Part shown: one piece after another, positions 42,669 through 54,934 of the stretch
Position numbering within the stretch: position 1 is the stretch's first letter
How the letters are laid out: each line of letters starts with the position of its first letter
Source of the DNA: Streptomyces griseomycini
GTDB lineage: Bacteria; Actinomycetota; Actinomycetes; Streptomycetales; Streptomycetaceae
Length of the DNA stretch: 64,000 nucleotides
Direction: 5' to 3'
NCBI RefSeq assembly: GCF_014203535.1
Contig: NZ_JACHJI010000003.1
Location: 568,051-632,050, forward strand
Translations under genes and position numbers: made by a program
Notes under the pieces: generated by a model
Database searches by the model: none
What the model saw: only the letters and a program-made list of their open reading frames with translations
What the model was told of the DNA's origin: nothing

Positions 42669-43802
42669 ATGACGAGCATCGGTGGTGCTGCCTCTTCCGG
42701 GATGGTCGACTGGAATCTCGCGGTCGCGACCGCGACCCGGCTCATGCGGCCGGGCCCCGACGTGAGCCGCGACGAGGCCCGGGCCGTCGTCGCGGAGCTG
42801 CGCCGGCACGCGAAGGCCTCGGAGGAGCACGTCCGGGGCTTCACCCGCCTGGGCACCGAGGAGACCCACGACACGCCCGTCCTCGTCGTCGACCGCCCCG
42901 GCTGGGTCCGGGCCAACGTCGCGGGCTTCCGCGAACTGCTCAAACCGCTCCTCGACAAGATGCAGGAGCGCCGCGGCAACAGCCCCGGCAACGCGGTCCT
43001 CGGCGCCGTCGGCGGCAAGGTCACCGGCGTGGAGCTGGGCATGCTGCTGTCCTTCCTCGCCTCCCGCGTCCTCGGCCAGTACGAGACCTTCGCCCCCGCC
43101 ACCCGCGACCTCCCCGCGGGGGAGAACGGCGGCGGACGGCTGCTGCTCGTCGCGCCCAACATCGTCCACGTCGAACGCGAACTCGACGTGGAACCGCACG
43201 ACTTCCGTCTGTGGGTGACCCTGCACGAGGAGACCCACCGCACCCAGTTCACCGCCGTGCCCTGGCTGCGGGACCACCTGGAGGGCGAGGTCCAGTCGTT
43301 CCTGGGGGAGACCGACGTCGACCCCATGACCGTCCTGGAACGCGTCCGCGAAGCCGCCCAGTCCCTCGTCGGCGGCCGTCCCGAGGGCGAGGAGGGCGAC
43401 GACGGGCGCTCCCTCGTCGAGCTCGTGCAGACCCCCGCCCAGCGCGAGATCCTCGGCCGCCTCACCGCCGTGATGTCCCTGCTGGAGGGCCACGCCGACT
43501 TCGTGATGGACGGCGTCGGCCCCGAGGTGGTGCCGAGCGTCGCCGAGATCCGCGAGAAGTTCCAGCAGCGCCGCGCCAAGGGCGCCTCCCGCCTGGACCT
43601 GGCCCTGCGCAAGCTGCTCGGCCTGGACGCCAAGCTCCGCCAGTACCGCGACGGCGAACGCTTCGTGCGCGCCGTCGTGGAGGAGGTCGGCATGGACGGC
43701 TTCAACCGGGTGTGGACCTCGCCGAACACGCTCCCCACCAAGGCGGAGATCGCCAAACCGGCGGACTGGATCACACGGGTGCACCGCAAGCCCGACGCGT
43801 GA
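42669..43802 (+). CDS. Zinc-dependent metalloprotease, DUF2342
   Basis: This is a 377-residue soluble protein of the actinobacterial DUF2342 family, sometimes labelled coenzyme F420 biosynthesis-associated. The zinc motif is H186-E-E-T-H190 (TLHEETHRTQF). The third ligand probably lies in LLEGHADFVMDGVG. Other landmarks are WNLAVATATRLMRPGP near the start and a final ITRVHRKPDA. The real substrate is unknown. It follows dacB by 62 bases and precedes tilS; all three read rightward. Confidence 0.88.
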   Translation: MTSIGGAASSGMVDWNLAVATATRLMRPGPDVSRDEARAVVAELRRHAKASEEHVRGFTRLGTEETHDTPVLVVDRPGWVRANVAGFRELLKPLLDKMQERRGNSPGNAVLGAVGGKVTGVELGMLLSFLASRVLGQYETFAPATRDLPAGENGGGRLLLVAPNIVHVERELDVEPHDFRLWVTLHEETHRTQFTAVPWLRDHLEGEVQSFLGETDVDPMTVLERVREAAQSLVGGRPEGEEGDDGRSLVELVQTPAQREILGRLTAVMSLLEGHADFVMDGVGPEVVPSVAEIREKFQQRRAKGASRLDLALRKLLGLDAKLRQYRDGERFVRAVVEEVGMDGFNRVWTSPNTLPTKAEIAKPADWITRVHRKPDA

Positions 43803-43992
43803 GACCCGCGCACCCCGCGAAGCGAAACAGGCCGACGGCATGCGGACGTCCCTTCAATCACCCGTCCGAGGGACCGTGAGTCACGGGTAGGCGTGCAATG
43901 CTCGAGGAACGGCCCGGTTCTGTCACCATCTACACACTCTGAGTGACCGGCATCGGGTTCACCCCCCGAAAACTTCATGAAGGGAACCGGAC

Positions 43993-45018
43993 ATGGGTCC
44001 CCATCCTGCGGTCGCGGCGATACGCCTGGCGGTCCGCCGCGTCCTGAACGACATCCTCGACGACCACGGCCGGACCCCCGGCCAAGCCCCGGACGAGCGT
44101 CCCCCCTCCCCGCTCGTGCTCGTGGCCTGCTCCGGCGGCGCCGACTCCATGGCCCTCGCCTCCGCCCTCGCCTTCGAGGCCCCCCGGCTCGGCGTCCGTG
44201 CCGGCGGTGTCACCGTCGACCACGGCCTCCAGGCCGGCTCCGACCTGCGCGCCGCCGAGGTCGTCCAGCGCCTGCGCGAACTCGGCCTGGACCCCGTCGA
44301 GTCCGCCGCCGTCAGCGTCGGCCGCGAGGGCGGGCCCGAGGCCGCCGCCCGGGACGCCCGCTACGCCGCCCTCGACGCCGCCGCCGAACGGCACGGCGCC
44401 GCCGCCGTCCTGCTCGGCCACACCCGGGACGACCAGGCCGAGACCGTCCTGCTGGGGCTCGCCCGCGGCTCCGGCATCCGCTCCCTGTCCGGAATGGCCG
44501 CGGTCTCGGGGGCCGGCGGCCGTTACCGGCGCCCCTTCCTCCAGCTCGACCGGCAGACCGCCCGCACGGCCTGCATGGCCCAGTCCCTCCCCGTCTGGGA
44601 CGACCCGCACAACGCCGACCCGGCCTACACCCGCTCCCGCCTGCGCCACGAGGGCCTGCCCGCCCTGGAGAAGGCCCTCGGCAAGGGGGTCGTCGAGGCC
44701 CTCGCCCGTACGGCCCAGCTCTCCCGCGACGACGCCGACGCCCTCGACGCCTGGGCCGGCCGGGCGGTGGCCGGCGTCCGCGACGCCGACGGCCGCCTGG
44801 AGTGCGCCGGACTCCACGCCCTGCCGCCCGCCGTGCGCCGCCGCGTGCTGCGCCGCGCCGCCATCGAGGCCGGCGCCCCGGCCGGCTCGCTGTTCGCCCG
44901 CCACATCGAGGAAGTGGACCGGCTGATCACCGGCTGGCGCGGACAGGGGGCCATCAACCTCCCCGGCAAAGTCGTCGTCCGGCGCCAGGGTGGCAGACTG
45001 GTGATTCGGCAAGGCTGA
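43993..45018 (+). CDS. tilS: tRNA(Ile)-lysidine synthase
   Basis: This is a 341-residue N-type ATP pyrophosphatase that attaches lysine to C34 of the CAU-anticodon tRNA(Ile), so that it reads AUA. The PP-loop is S47GGADS ([12 protein letters not shown]). The other core motifs are [30 protein letters not shown] and RPFLQL. The final [19 protein letters not shown] segment binds the tRNA. It is shorter than E. coli TilS because it lacks the third domain, normal for actinobacteria. It heads the conserved tilS-hpt-ftsH-folE series. Confidence 0.95.
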   Translation: MGPHPAVAAIRLAVRRVLNDILDDHGRTPGQAPDERPPSPLVLVACSGGADSMALASALAFEAPRLGVRAGGVTVDHGLQAGSDLRAAEVVQRLRELGLDPVESAAVSVGREGGPEAAARDARYAALDAAAERHGAAAVLLGHTRDDQAETVLLGLARGSGIRSLSGMAAVSGAGGRYRRPFLQLDRQTARTACMAQSLPVWDDPHNADPAYTRSRLRHEGLPALEKALGKGVVEALARTAQLSRDDADALDAWAGRAVAGVRDADGRLECAGLHALPPAVRRRVLRRAAIEAGAPAGSLFARHIEEVDRLITGWRGQGAINLPGKVVVRRQGGRLVIRQG

Positions 45019-45077
45019 ATCCTCACCCCCGGCAGCGTCGCGGACGTACGGGGCAGCCGGTGGGACGACCGAAAGTG

Positions 45078-45638
45078 ATGCGGGTGGACGCGAAAGACAT
45101 GGGTGCCGACCTCGAGAAGGTGCTCATCACCAAGGAAGAGATCGACGCCAAGCTGGCGGAGCTGGCCGCGAAGATCGACGCGGAGTACGCGGGCAAGGAC
45201 CTGCTGCTCGTCGGCGTCCTCAAGGGCGCGGTGATGGTCATGGCCGACCTCGCCCGGGCGCTGTCCACCCCCGTCACCATGGACTGGATGGCCGTATCCT
45301 CGTACGGGGCGGGCACCCAGTCCTCCGGTGTGGTGCGGATCCTCAAGGACCTCGACACCGACATCAAGGGCAAGCACGTCCTCATCGTCGAGGACATCAT
45401 CGACTCCGGCCTGACCCTGTCCTGGCTGATCTCCAACCTCGGCTCGCGCGAGCCCGCCTCCCTCAAGGTGTGCACGCTGCTGCGCAAGCCCGAGGCCGCC
45501 AAGGTCGCCATCGACGTGGAATGGGCCGGGTTCGACATCCCCAACGAGTTCGTCGTCGGCTACGGCCTCGACTACGCCGAGAAGTACCGCAACCTCCCGT
45601 TCGTCGGTACGCTCGCGCCCCACGTCTACGGCGGCTGA
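45078..45638 (+). CDS. hpt: Hypoxanthine phosphoribosyltransferase
   Basis: This 186-residue purine salvage enzyme makes IMP and GMP from bases and PRPP. The PRPP-binding motif is [13 protein letters not shown]; the early loop is [14 protein letters not shown], and [11 protein letters not shown] is the flexible active-site loop. ATG 45078 gives [19 protein letters not shown] just before it is equally open and no strong ribosome site decides. It lies between tilS and ftsH in an order preserved in most Gram-positive bacteria. Confidence 0.95.
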   Translation: MRVDAKDMGADLEKVLITKEEIDAKLAELAAKIDAEYAGKDLLLVGVLKGAVMVMADLARALSTPVTMDWMAVSSYGAGTQSSGVVRILKDLDTDIKGKHVLIVEDIIDSGLTLSWLISNLGSREPASLKVCTLLRKPEAAKVAIDVEWAGFDIPNEFVVGYGLDYAEKYRNLPFVGTLAPHVYGG

Positions 45639-45825
45639 GTCCCGGGACCCGTCCGCCGTACGGTGATCGGGAACCCCAGCGGGCTCGGCGGCGTTGGAGC
45701 ATGCGTAGACGCGTTTGCCGGCCGTCCCACGCAGCTTCGGGGGACAATGCTGGGGTACCGTCCGAAGAACAGCCTTTATCAAACTCACTATGGCAGGAGG
45801 GACGGGGCGGCACCGCTCCGTATGG

Positions 45826-47865
<2,040 letters not shown>

Positions 47866-47905
47866 TCCGGAGCTCCCGCCGGCCCCACCGGGGCCGGAAT
47901 GACTG

Positions 47906-47939
47906 CCGCGCCCCCCTGGTTCTAGCCTGGGGGGCGCGG
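47906..47939 (+). terminator. Terminator after ftsH
   Basis: CCGCGCCCCCC (47906-47916) pairs with GGGGGGCGCGG (47929-47939). A second hairpin, CCGGCCCC/GGGGCCGG, lies just before it near 47880-47896. Confidence 0.75.
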
Positions 47940-48005
47940 CATGTGCGTACCCGTAGTTGAGACGCGTGCCCCCTCACGTACGAAGGCACAGGAACGAGGC
48001 ACCCC

Positions 48006-48611
48006 ATGACCGACCCCGTGACGCTGGACGGCGCAGTCCCCCTCGGCGAGTTCGACGAGAAGCGGGCCGAGAACGCCGTACGCGAACTCCTGATCGCGGT
48101 CGGCGAGGACCCCGACCGCGAGGGACTTCAGGAGACACCGGCGCGGGTGGCGCGGGCGTACAGGGAGATATTCGCCGGTCTGTGGCAGAAGCCCGAGGAC
48201 GTGCTGACGACCACGTTCGACATCGGCCACGACGAGATGGTGCTCGTGAAGGACATCGAGGTGTACTCGACCTGTGAGCACCACCTGGTGCCGTTCCGGG
48301 GCGTGGCGCACGTCGGGTACATCCCGGCCACCAGCGGGAAGATCACGGGCCTGTCCAAGCTGGCCCGGCTCGTGGACGTCTACGCCCGGCGTCCGCAGGT
48401 GCAGGAACGGCTCACCACGCAGATCGCGGACTCCCTGATGGAGATCCTGGAGCCGCGCGGAGTGATCGTGGTCGTGGAGTGCGAGCACATGTGCATGTCG
48501 ATGCGCGGTATCCGCAAGCCCGGTGCCAAGACCCTCACCTCTGCGGTGCGCGGCCAGCTGCGGGACGCGGCGACGCGCAACGAGGCGATGAGCCTGATCA
48601 TGGCGCGCTGA
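48006..48611 (+). CDS. folE: GTP cyclohydrolase I
   Basis: This 201-residue enzyme converts GTP to dihydroneopterin triphosphate, the first step of folate synthesis. Zinc ligands are C90 and H93 ([11 protein letters not shown]) and C163 ([10 protein letters not shown]). Other motifs are [20 protein letters not shown] and [23 protein letters not shown] 48006 begins [20 protein letters not shown]. It has its own upstream terminator, so it is probably a separate unit from ftsH. It faces the folP-folB-folK operon, which performs the following steps. Confidence 0.96.
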   Translation: MTDPVTLDGAVPLGEFDEKRAENAVRELLIAVGEDPDREGLQETPARVARAYREIFAGLWQKPEDVLTTTFDIGHDEMVLVKDIEVYSTCEHHLVPFRGVAHVGYIPATSGKITGLSKLARLVDVYARRPQVQERLTTQIADSLMEILEPRGVIVVVECEHMCMSMRGIRKPGAKTLTSAVRGQLRDAATRNEAMSLIMAR

Positions 48612-48629
48612 CGGTCGCCTCCGACCGTC

Positions 48630-49118
48630 TCACCCGGCCGGGGCGGCCCCCGCCCCGTCGTTCTCGTCGTCCTCCGGGAGCTTGCAGACGCGCTCCAGGA
48701 AGATGGCCGCCGCTATGACGGCGATGCCCGCCAGGACCGAGAAGCCGGCGTAGACGGCCTGGTCGCGGCGGGCGGGGATGTCCAGGGACTCCAGGAGGAA
48801 GACGCCCGTGCCGCCGTACATGCCGGCGACGAGGGCGGCGACCAGGGCGCTGGCCTGGCCGAAGACGACCGCGCGGGCCGCCATCAGCGGGTCCACGCCC
48901 TTGGCCTCGGGCCGCCGCTCGCGCTGGTCCTTGAGGCGGGCGCGCAGCGAGAGCGCCGTGGCCGCGAGGACCACGGCGATCAGCGCCAGGACGATGGGCG
49001 CGGCCACGGGCACGCTCGGCAGGGTCCCGAAGGAGTTCCAGAGGCGGGCGCCGGCCCAGGACAGGATCCCGGCGACGGCGAAGACGCCGGCCAGCACCCT
49101 GATGCGCAGCTGTTTCAC
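48630..49118 (-). CDS. DUF3180 membrane protein
   Basis: This is a 162-residue protein with four hydrophobic segments at about 7-27, 38-58, 83-103 and 120-141. The family motif GQASALVAALVAGMYGG is present, and a basic loop (RARLKDQRERRPEAKG) separates helices two and three. GTG 49118 is the start. DUF3180 genes follow folK throughout the actinobacteria, and this one lies 55 bases after it, yet no link to folate has been shown. Confidence 0.85.
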   Translation of the reverse strand: MKQLRIRVLAGVFAVAGILSWAGARLWNSFGTLPSVPVAAPIVLALIAVVLAATALSLRARLKDQRERRPEAKGVDPLMAARAVVFGQASALVAALVAGMYGGTGVFLLESLDIPARRDQAVYAGFSVLAGIAVIAAAIFLERVCKLPEDDENDGAGAAPAG

Positions 49119-49173
49119 GGTGTCCCTTCGGATTCCCCGGTGCCCCGGAATGTGGTCGTGTCGACCTTAACGG

Positions 49174-49785
49174 CTACTCGGGCAGCCGGAGTTCCAGGTC
49201 CTCGCGGAGAGTCACGCCCTCGCGGGTGACCGCGTCGAGGAGTTCGCCGACCGGCCCGCGGCCGGGGAGCTCCGCCCCGGGGTCGACGTCGTGCCAGGGC
49301 GCGAGCACGAAGGCGCGTTCGTGGGCGCGGGGGTGGGGGAGCGTGAGGTGCGGGTCGTCGGAGCGGACGTCCGCGTAGGAGACGATGTCCACGTCGAGGG
49401 TGCGGGGGCCCCAGCGCTCGTCCCGGACCCGGCGGAAGGCCTCCTCGACGGCGTGCGCCCGCTCCAGCAGGGAGGACGGGGGCAGGGTGGTCCTCAGCAC
49501 CACGACCGCGTTGAAGTACGAGGGCTGGCTGCCGGGCTCGACGCCCCACGGCTCCGTCTCGTACACCGGTGAGACGGCCTTGACGCGGACGCCCGGGGTG
49601 TCCTCCAGGGCGTCGACGGCCCCCTGGAGGGTCTCCAGGCGGTTGCCGAGGTTGGCGCCGAGGGAGACCACGGCCCGTTTCGGGTTCTGCAGGGTGGTGT
49701 CGGCGGCGTCGACCTGCTCGACCACGGAGGCGGGGACGGGCTGAACGGTCGGGTCGGTGGGGCCCTCGGTGAACGGCCTGGTCAT
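49174..49785 (-). CDS. folK: HPPK, 2-amino-4-hydroxy-6-hydroxymethyldihydropteridine pyrophosphokinase
   Basis: This 203-residue enzyme transfers pyrophosphate from ATP to the pterin, preparing it for FolP. Motifs are VSLGANLGNRLETL, YETEPWGVEPGSQPSYFNAV and RWGPRTLDVDIVSY, which holds the two Mg-binding Asp. ATG 49785 overlaps the folB stop (ATGA). The first 35 residues before VSLGAN are an extra, probably disordered, segment. Confidence 0.95.
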   Translation of the reverse strand: MTRPFTEGPTDPTVQPVPASVVEQVDAADTTLQNPKRAVVSLGANLGNRLETLQGAVDALEDTPGVRVKAVSPVYETEPWGVEPGSQPSYFNAVVVLRTTLPPSSLLERAHAVEEAFRRVRDERWGPRTLDVDIVSYADVRSDDPHLTLPHPRAHERAFVLAPWHDVDPGAELPGRGPVGELLDAVTREGVTLREDLELRLPE

Positions 49786-50141
49786 ACGCGGCTCCGGGTG
49801 ATGGTGACGGTCACGTCGTCGAAGGGCACGGTGATCGGCGCGTCCGGTTTGTGGACGCAGACCTCGACCTCCTGGACCCCGTCGTGCTTCAGACAGACCT
49901 GGGCGATGTGCTCGGCGAGGGTCTCGATGAGGTTGACGGGCTCGCCCTCGACGACCGCCACGACCTCCTCCGCGACGATGCCGTAGTGCACGGTCCTGGT
50001 CAGGTCGTCGTCGGCCGCGGCCGGCCGGGTGTCCAGGCCGAGGACGAGGTCCACGATGAAGGTCTGGCCCTCCTCGCGTTCCTTCGGGAACACACCGTGG
50101 TACCCGCGGGCCTTCAGGCCGCGCAGCGCGACACGATCCAC
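49782..50141 (-). CDS. folB: Dihydroneopterin aldolase
   Basis: This is a 119-residue enzyme cleaving glycolaldehyde from dihydroneopterin. GTG 50141 gives VDRVALRGLKARGYHGVFPK, with GGAG 8 bases upstream; GTG 50150 is three codons earlier and loses that spacing. The catalytic Lys and Glu are in KEREEGQTFIVDL and the NLIETLAEHIA segment. It overlaps folK by four bases, so translation is coupled. Confidence 0.95.
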   Translation of the reverse strand: MDRVALRGLKARGYHGVFPKEREEGQTFIVDLVLGLDTRPAAADDDLTRTVHYGIVAEEVVAVVEGEPVNLIETLAEHIAQVCLKHDGVQEVEVCVHKPDAPITVPFDDVTVTITRSRV

Positions 50142-50312
50142 ACGAATCACTCCTGCAGTCGTCGGTCCGGCCGGTCGGTGCCGTGTGCGGGCGGCACACC
50201 GGCCCGAGGTCGAGGCTACCCGGGAGCACCGACGGAGCCGGGGCGCCGGGGGCGCCTCGTCCTTGCCGGGGGTCCTTGTTCTCGAGGTGTTCCCCTGATT
50301 CCCCCTACCCGT

Positions 50313-50816
50313 TCAGGCGGGGGTGTCGTCGTCCTCCGCCTCGTCGTTCTCGGCGAGGACCGGGGAGGCGTGGTGGGACCAGAGCTTCCAGCCGTCGGAG
50401 GTGCGCCGGAACACATTGGTGGCGACGACGATCTGCCCGACCAGGGGGCCGAGCTCCTCGCCGGCCTCGGGGGCGGGACCGCCGCTGAGGATGTTCTCGG
50501 TGCAGGTGACCAGGGCGGTGTCGCCGGTGACCGAGACGTGCACGTCGGTGAGGAAGAACTGGATGTAGTCGGTGTTCGCCATGATCAGGGCGTACGACCT
50601 CAGGACCTCGCCGCGTCCGGTGAGCACGGGCCAGCCGGGGTGCACGCAGGAGACCACACCGGTGTCCGCCGGGTCGTGGTACGTCTCGTCGACGCCGAGG
50701 TCGGCCGGGGTGAGCCAGAGTGACGCCACCTCCTCGAAGTCACCCCGCTCGAGTGCCTCGTAGAAGGCGGTGTTGGCGGCTTCGACCTGCTCGACGTCGG
50801 TGTGGGGGGCGCTCAC
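50313..50816 (-). CDS. NTF2/SnoaL-like fold protein inside the folate operon
   Basis: This is a 167-residue protein with GTG start at 50816, overlapping the folP stop (GTGA). It has the cone-shaped NTF2 fold pattern: an N-terminal helix pair (VEQVEAANTAFYEALERGDF), then strands with TENILSGG and VATNVFRRTSDGWKLWSHHAS. The acidic C-terminus is disordered. No catalytic residue pattern is evident. The position between folP and folB is common in Streptomyces. It might help dihydroneopterin chemistry or be a ketosteroid-isomerase-like passenger; this is open. Confidence 0.85.
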   Translation of the reverse strand: MSAPHTDVEQVEAANTAFYEALERGDFEEVASLWLTPADLGVDETYHDPADTGVVSCVHPGWPVLTGRGEVLRSYALIMANTDYIQFFLTDVHVSVTGDTALVTCTENILSGGPAPEAGEELGPLVGQIVVATNVFRRTSDGWKLWSHHASPVLAENDEAEDDDTPA

Positions 50817-51727
50817 CGGGCTCCTTCTGCGCCGTGGGCGCCGGGCGCGGGGGGAGTGCCGTCCGGTGTGCGCGCCTGCTCGACGGCGCGCACGACGCGC
50901 ACGGCGTCGGCGGTCGCGCGGACCTCGTGCACGCGGACCGCCCACGCGCCGGCCTGCGCGGAGAGGGCGGAGACGGCGGCGGTGGCGGCGTCGCGTTCCC
51001 GGGCGGGCGGGAGCGCGCTGTCCGGGTCGGCCAGGACGCGGCCGAGGAACCGCTTGCGGGAGGCGGCGACGAGCAGCGGGTGGCCGAGGCCCAGGAGCCG
51101 GTCGAGGCGGGCCAGGAGGGCGAGGTCGTGGTCGGCGTCCTTGGAGAAGCCGAGGCCGGGGTCGACGATCACGCGGTCGGCGGCGATGCCGCCCTCCAGA
51201 ACGGCCTCCACGCGTGCGCGCAGCTCGTCCACGACCTCGGTGACGACGTCCGTGTAGGCGCCCCGGACGTTGCCGCCCTCCAGGAAGCCGCGCCAGTGCA
51301 TGACGACGAAGGGGGCGCCGGCGGCGGCGACGACGCCGATCATGGCGGGGTCGGCGAGGCCGCCGCTGACGTCGTTGACGAGGGCGGCGCCGGCCGCGAG
51401 GGACTGTTCGGCGACGGACGCGCGCATGGTGTCGACGGAGATCGTGACGCCCTCGGCGGCGAGGCCGCGGACCACGGGGATGACGCGCTTGAGCTCCTCG
51501 GCCTCGTCGACGCGGGTGGCGCCGGGGCGGGTGGACTCGCCGCCCACGTCGATCAGGTCCGCGCCCTGGCTGACCAGGTCGAGGCCGTGCTTCACGGCGG
51601 TCGTCGTGTCGAACCAGCGGCCGCCGTCGGAGAAGGAGTCGGGGGTCACGTTCACGACCCCCATGACCGCGCAGCGGTCCCAGTGAGGAAGGCCCGCGAC
51701 CCGGGGGCGTCCGCTGTGGTTGCTCAT
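50813..51727 (-). CDS. folP: Dihydropteroate synthase
   Basis: This 304-residue TIM-barrel enzyme joins pterin pyrophosphate and p-aminobenzoate and is the sulfonamide target. Motifs are MGVVNVTPDSFSDGGRW (about 22-38), DLIDVGGESTRPGA, LVNDVSGG and PFVVMHWRG, with VDPGLGFSKD and AASRKRFLG towards the end. The ATG at 51727 opens MSNHSGRPRVAG. The gene overlaps the NTF2-like gene and probably leads the folP-orf-folB-folK-DUF3180 operon. Confidence 0.95.
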   Translation of the reverse strand: MSNHSGRPRVAGLPHWDRCAVMGVVNVTPDSFSDGGRWFDTTTAVKHGLDLVSQGADLIDVGGESTRPGATRVDEAEELKRVIPVVRGLAAEGVTISVDTMRASVAEQSLAAGAALVNDVSGGLADPAMIGVVAAAGAPFVVMHWRGFLEGGNVRGAYTDVVTEVVDELRARVEAVLEGGIAADRVIVDPGLGFSKDADHDLALLARLDRLLGLGHPLLVAASRKRFLGRVLADPDSALPPARERDAATAAVSALSAQAGAWAVRVHEVRATADAVRVVRAVEQARTPDGTPPAPGAHGAEGAR

Positions 51728-51911
51728 ATGTTCAGCGTAGGCCCAGGGCGGTGCGCGGGTGCCCCCAGGCCGGACGGGCGGTTCCCCCGGGCCGTGCGGA
51801 CGGTGCTCCCCGCCGTGCCGCGGGAGCGTGTCGCCGCCGTCCGGTGGCCGGCGGACCGGTGGACGGCCCGGTGGGCGCAGGGGCGCGGGACCGCCCGGAG
51901 CGCGGCCGCGG

Positions 51912-53180
51912 TCAGCAACTCGTCCCTCCCCGGCCCGGCACCGGCCTTGTGCGCGGTGGCGACGACGCGGTCGCCGCGGGCCGGGTCGCCGAGGCGGCCC
52001 GGTGGATCCGGTCCGGCTCGGCCCCGCCGAGGTCACGGACGCGTCGTACCCGGGTCGCGCGACCGGTCCGCTCGATGCGCGCGACCGTCTGGCGCACCTT
52101 GCGCACCGCGCGGCCGGTGGGGGAGGAACCCCCGACGTCCACGACCGCCCCGTCGCCGGGTTCCAGGGCGTCGAGTCCGGTCTCCCGGGCCCACACCTCG
52201 CCGCCGGTCCCGGAGCAGCCCATGACCGCGGGCGTCCGGGAGTGGGCCCTGGCCTCGTCCATGAAGCGCTCGATGGCGCCGGGCCAGGCCGCGACGTCGC
52301 CGATCGGGTCGCCGTCGGCGATCATCACCCCGCCGACCACGCGGTAGGTGACCGCCGCCCTGCCGCTGGGGGAGAAGACGACGGCCTTGTCGCGGCGCAG
52401 TGCGGAGCGGCCCGGGGAGGGCCGGCCGCCGTGCCGGGCGAGCAGGGCGCGCAGCCGCTTCTCGTCCTCCTCGGTGAGCCGGGCGGCCGGGTGCTCGGGC
52501 CGGAGGGCCAGGAAGACGGTGGTGACGGCGGTGAGCAGGCCGAGCGCGCCGAGGCAGAAGGCGACCGTCCAGGAGGTGTCGCCCCGGTAGTCGACCGGGC
52601 CCTCGAGGCCGAACAGGCCGTACAGCACGTGGGCGAGGCGGTCGGCCAGGCTCGGGTCGCCGACCAGGCTGCCGGGGTGGGCGCTGACGACGACCAGTCC
52701 CAGCAGCAGCGAACCGGCCCCCATGAGGACGAGGTTGGCGAGCGCGCGCCACCTGCTGCGCGGGTCGGGCAGGGCCGCGAACCGGTCCCGGTGGAGCAGC
52801 AGGGGAGCGAGCAGCGCGAGCGGGACCAGGACGCCCAGGAGGGAGTGGCGGTAGGCGAACTGGGCGACCGCGCCGACCGGCAGCAGGACGACGGCGGCCC
52901 GCCAGGCCCGGCGCTCGCCCCGTTCGAGTCCGCGCGCGAGCAGCAGCAACAGCACCCCGGCACCGAGCGAGAGGGCGGCCGCGAACGGGCCGAGCGCGCC
53001 GGGCAGTCCTTCGGCGGCGTGCACGCGGTCGTGCCGGAAGCGGGGGAGGGTGCCCGCGGCGACGTCCAGGAGGCCCGCCAGGGCGCAGGCCCGGCCGACG
53101 AGGACGGGGAAACCGTCCCGCGGCCGGTCCGTGGGCCGCGGGACCCGGCCCGGCGTTTCCTCGTCCGTCCTGACAGACAT
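51912..53180 (-). pseudogene. Decayed lysX-like phosphatidylglycerol lysyltransferase
   Basis: The frame encodes 422 residues. The N-terminal membrane domain has about six helices (LVGRACALAGLLDVAAGTLP onward) and half of the DUF2156 transferase domain is present (VFSPSGRAAVTYRVVGG, IADGDPIGD, KVRQTVARIERTG). After RIHRAA the frame breaks down. A different frame downstream reads GDPARGDRVVATAHKAG and DELLTAAAL, which resemble later parts of the family with about 20 residues missing between blocks. Normal length is about 590. The lipid-modifying active site is therefore lost. ATG 53180 was chosen; ATG 53231 is possible. Confidence 0.7.
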
Positions 53181-53465
53181 CGCATCCCGTGGTTCCGCGA
53201 GAGACCTTGGATCCGGTGCCGATTCGGGCATCCGGCGACATTGCGCCCTCTAGGACGGCGTCTCCGGGGGAGAGGTTCACTTCGCCGGGGCGGAGCCGTT
53301 TTCGAAGCCGAGGACACGTCGGAGAAAAAATGATCTTGATAATTCCGACGGTGTGTCTATTCACGTTCGGACCGAGTTCGCTGATGTCCTGTGAAACCCT
53401 CGGCGTGGCTTTGTTTTTACGGGGCGGGGCACCATCATTCGCCTACGCGCGGTAAGTTTCTGGCC

Positions 53466-54848
53466 ATGCCACGTGGACGTCACCGTCATTCCCCTCCCCT
53501 GCACAGGATGCTGCCCCCGTCGGCGATCGCAGGCGTCTCCGTCGTCTGCGCCCTGGGGCCCTGGGTGTTCACGCAACCGATGGTGCTCCGTGTCCTGGCC
53601 CTGGCCGCCGCGGTCACGGCGGTCGTCGGCGCGGTCGTCATGCGGCACTGGGACACCCAGGCGGGCAAACGCGTCGCCGACCTGACGCGCGCGCGTGCGA
53701 GCGACGAGTGGCGCTTCGAGGAGCGGGTCGCCGAACTGGAGTCCGACCTCGAGGAGTCGCGCGAGCTGCGCATGAAGCTGGAGCAGCGGCTGCGCGCCAA
53801 GCGCGCGGAGCTCGCCGGACTGCGCAACGAGCACGCGGCGCTGCTGCGGCGGTACGCCGCGGCGGAGGCCGACCGGGCGAGCGTCCTGGAGGACCGCCGG
53901 GTGCTCGAGATCGAGGCCGCGGTTCCGGCCCGTGCGCTGCCGGCGGGGACGTCGGCGACCGAGCCCGGTGCGGGGTCCGCTCAGGAGCGGCCGGCGGAGA
54001 CGCCCGCGGGGGCGGCGTCCGTGCCCGCGGCCAGGAACGGGAGCGGGACGGCGGCCGAGGACGGGACCGCCTCCGGGGAGGCGGCCGCGAGCGGGGACAC
54101 CGGCACGGAGCCGAAGGCTCCGGCGGTCTTCTCGCCGGAGGGGTCCAAGCTGTTCCTGCGGGCCGGCGCGGCGCTGGCGCGGTTCGCCGCGGCCGGTGAC
54201 ACCGAAGCCTCCGGGAGCGCCGCGTCCTCCGGGCCGGCCGGGTCCTCGGACTCCGCCGCGTCCTCCGGGCCCGCCGGGTCCTCCGACTCCTCCGACGACG
54301 GTGCCGACCCCGTCATACCCGCGCAGACCGACGACGCCCCGAAGCGGGAGGGCTCCCCGAAGGGGTTCCGGACCCCCGAGGACGACGGTCCCGGGCCCCC
54401 GCGGAAGCGGAAGCCGGAGCAGACGCAGGAGGACGAGGCCGAGGGGCAGCCCGGGGCGGTCGGCGAGCACGAGCACACGACCGCCTCCCCAGCCCCGGCC
54501 GCCGCCCCGGACCGGTCCGGACGGCAGCCCTCCGGGCACTTCACCGTGCCGACCGCGGTGGCGGTCGTACCGCCGACCGCGCCCGTACGGCGCCCGGTGG
54601 CCGAGGGCGGTTTCGACTTCTTCGGCACGCAGAAGGGCACCGGACGGTCCGCCGTGGAGGCCGTGCAGAACGAGGACCTGGCCGACGTCGTCGGGCAGGA
54701 GGCGCTCGCGCTGCACAAGGCCGAGGCCGAGGCGGGGTTCAAGCCCGCCGACGAGGACGCGCGCGGAGTCGGACAGGTCATCGACCTGACGGTGCACGAC
54801 GAGACGGAGCAGATCGACGTCCAGGGACTGCGCAGCGCGGTCTCCTGA
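53466..54848 (+). CDS. Membrane protein with coiled coil and low-complexity cytoplasmic tail
   Basis: This is a 460-residue protein. ATG 53466 gives [14 protein letters not shown] and then two hydrophobic helices (about residues 20-38 and 44-63). A heptad coiled coil covers about 70-150 ([35 protein letters not shown]). The rest is Gly/Ser/Pro/Glu-rich, with a tandem duplication of [10 protein letters not shown] near 54227-54290. The final part contains conserved-looking GGFDFFG and [19 protein letters not shown]. It is conserved beside the fol genes in Streptomyces, as I remember. The 285 bases upstream are unusually AT-rich at 53327-53360 and probably hold the promoter. Confidence 0.8.
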   Translation: MPRGRHRHSPPLHRMLPPSAIAGVSVVCALGPWVFTQPMVLRVLALAAAVTAVVGAVVMRHWDTQAGKRVADLTRARASDEWRFEERVAELESDLEESRELRMKLEQRLRAKRAELAGLRNEHAALLRRYAAAEADRASVLEDRRVLEIEAAVPARALPAGTSATEPGAGSAQERPAETPAGAASVPAARNGSGTAAEDGTASGEAAASGDTGTEPKAPAVFSPEGSKLFLRAGAALARFAAAGDTEASGSAASSGPAGSSDSAASSGPAGSSDSSDDGADPVIPAQTDDAPKREGSPKGFRTPEDDGPGPPRKRKPEQTQEDEAEGQPGAVGEHEHTTASPAPAAAPDRSGRQPSGHFTVPTAVAVVPPTAPVRRPVAEGGFDFFGTQKGTGRSAVEAVQNEDLADVVGQEALALHKAEAEAGFKPADEDARGVGQVIDLTVHDETEQIDVQGLRSAVS

Positions 54849-54862
54849 GGCACCGGTCACCC

Positions 54863-54901
54863 CGACGGGGCCCCGCACGGACGACGTGCGGGGCCCCGTC
54901 G
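54863..54901. terminator. Terminator between convergent genes
   Basis: A 17-bp stem centred on loop GACGA (54880-54884) begins CGACGGGGCCCCGCACG. It serves the coiled-coil gene and the PH-domain operon. Confidence 0.85.
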
Positions 54902-54934
54902 TCGTACCGCGCCGTGCCGCGCCACTCCGTGTCC

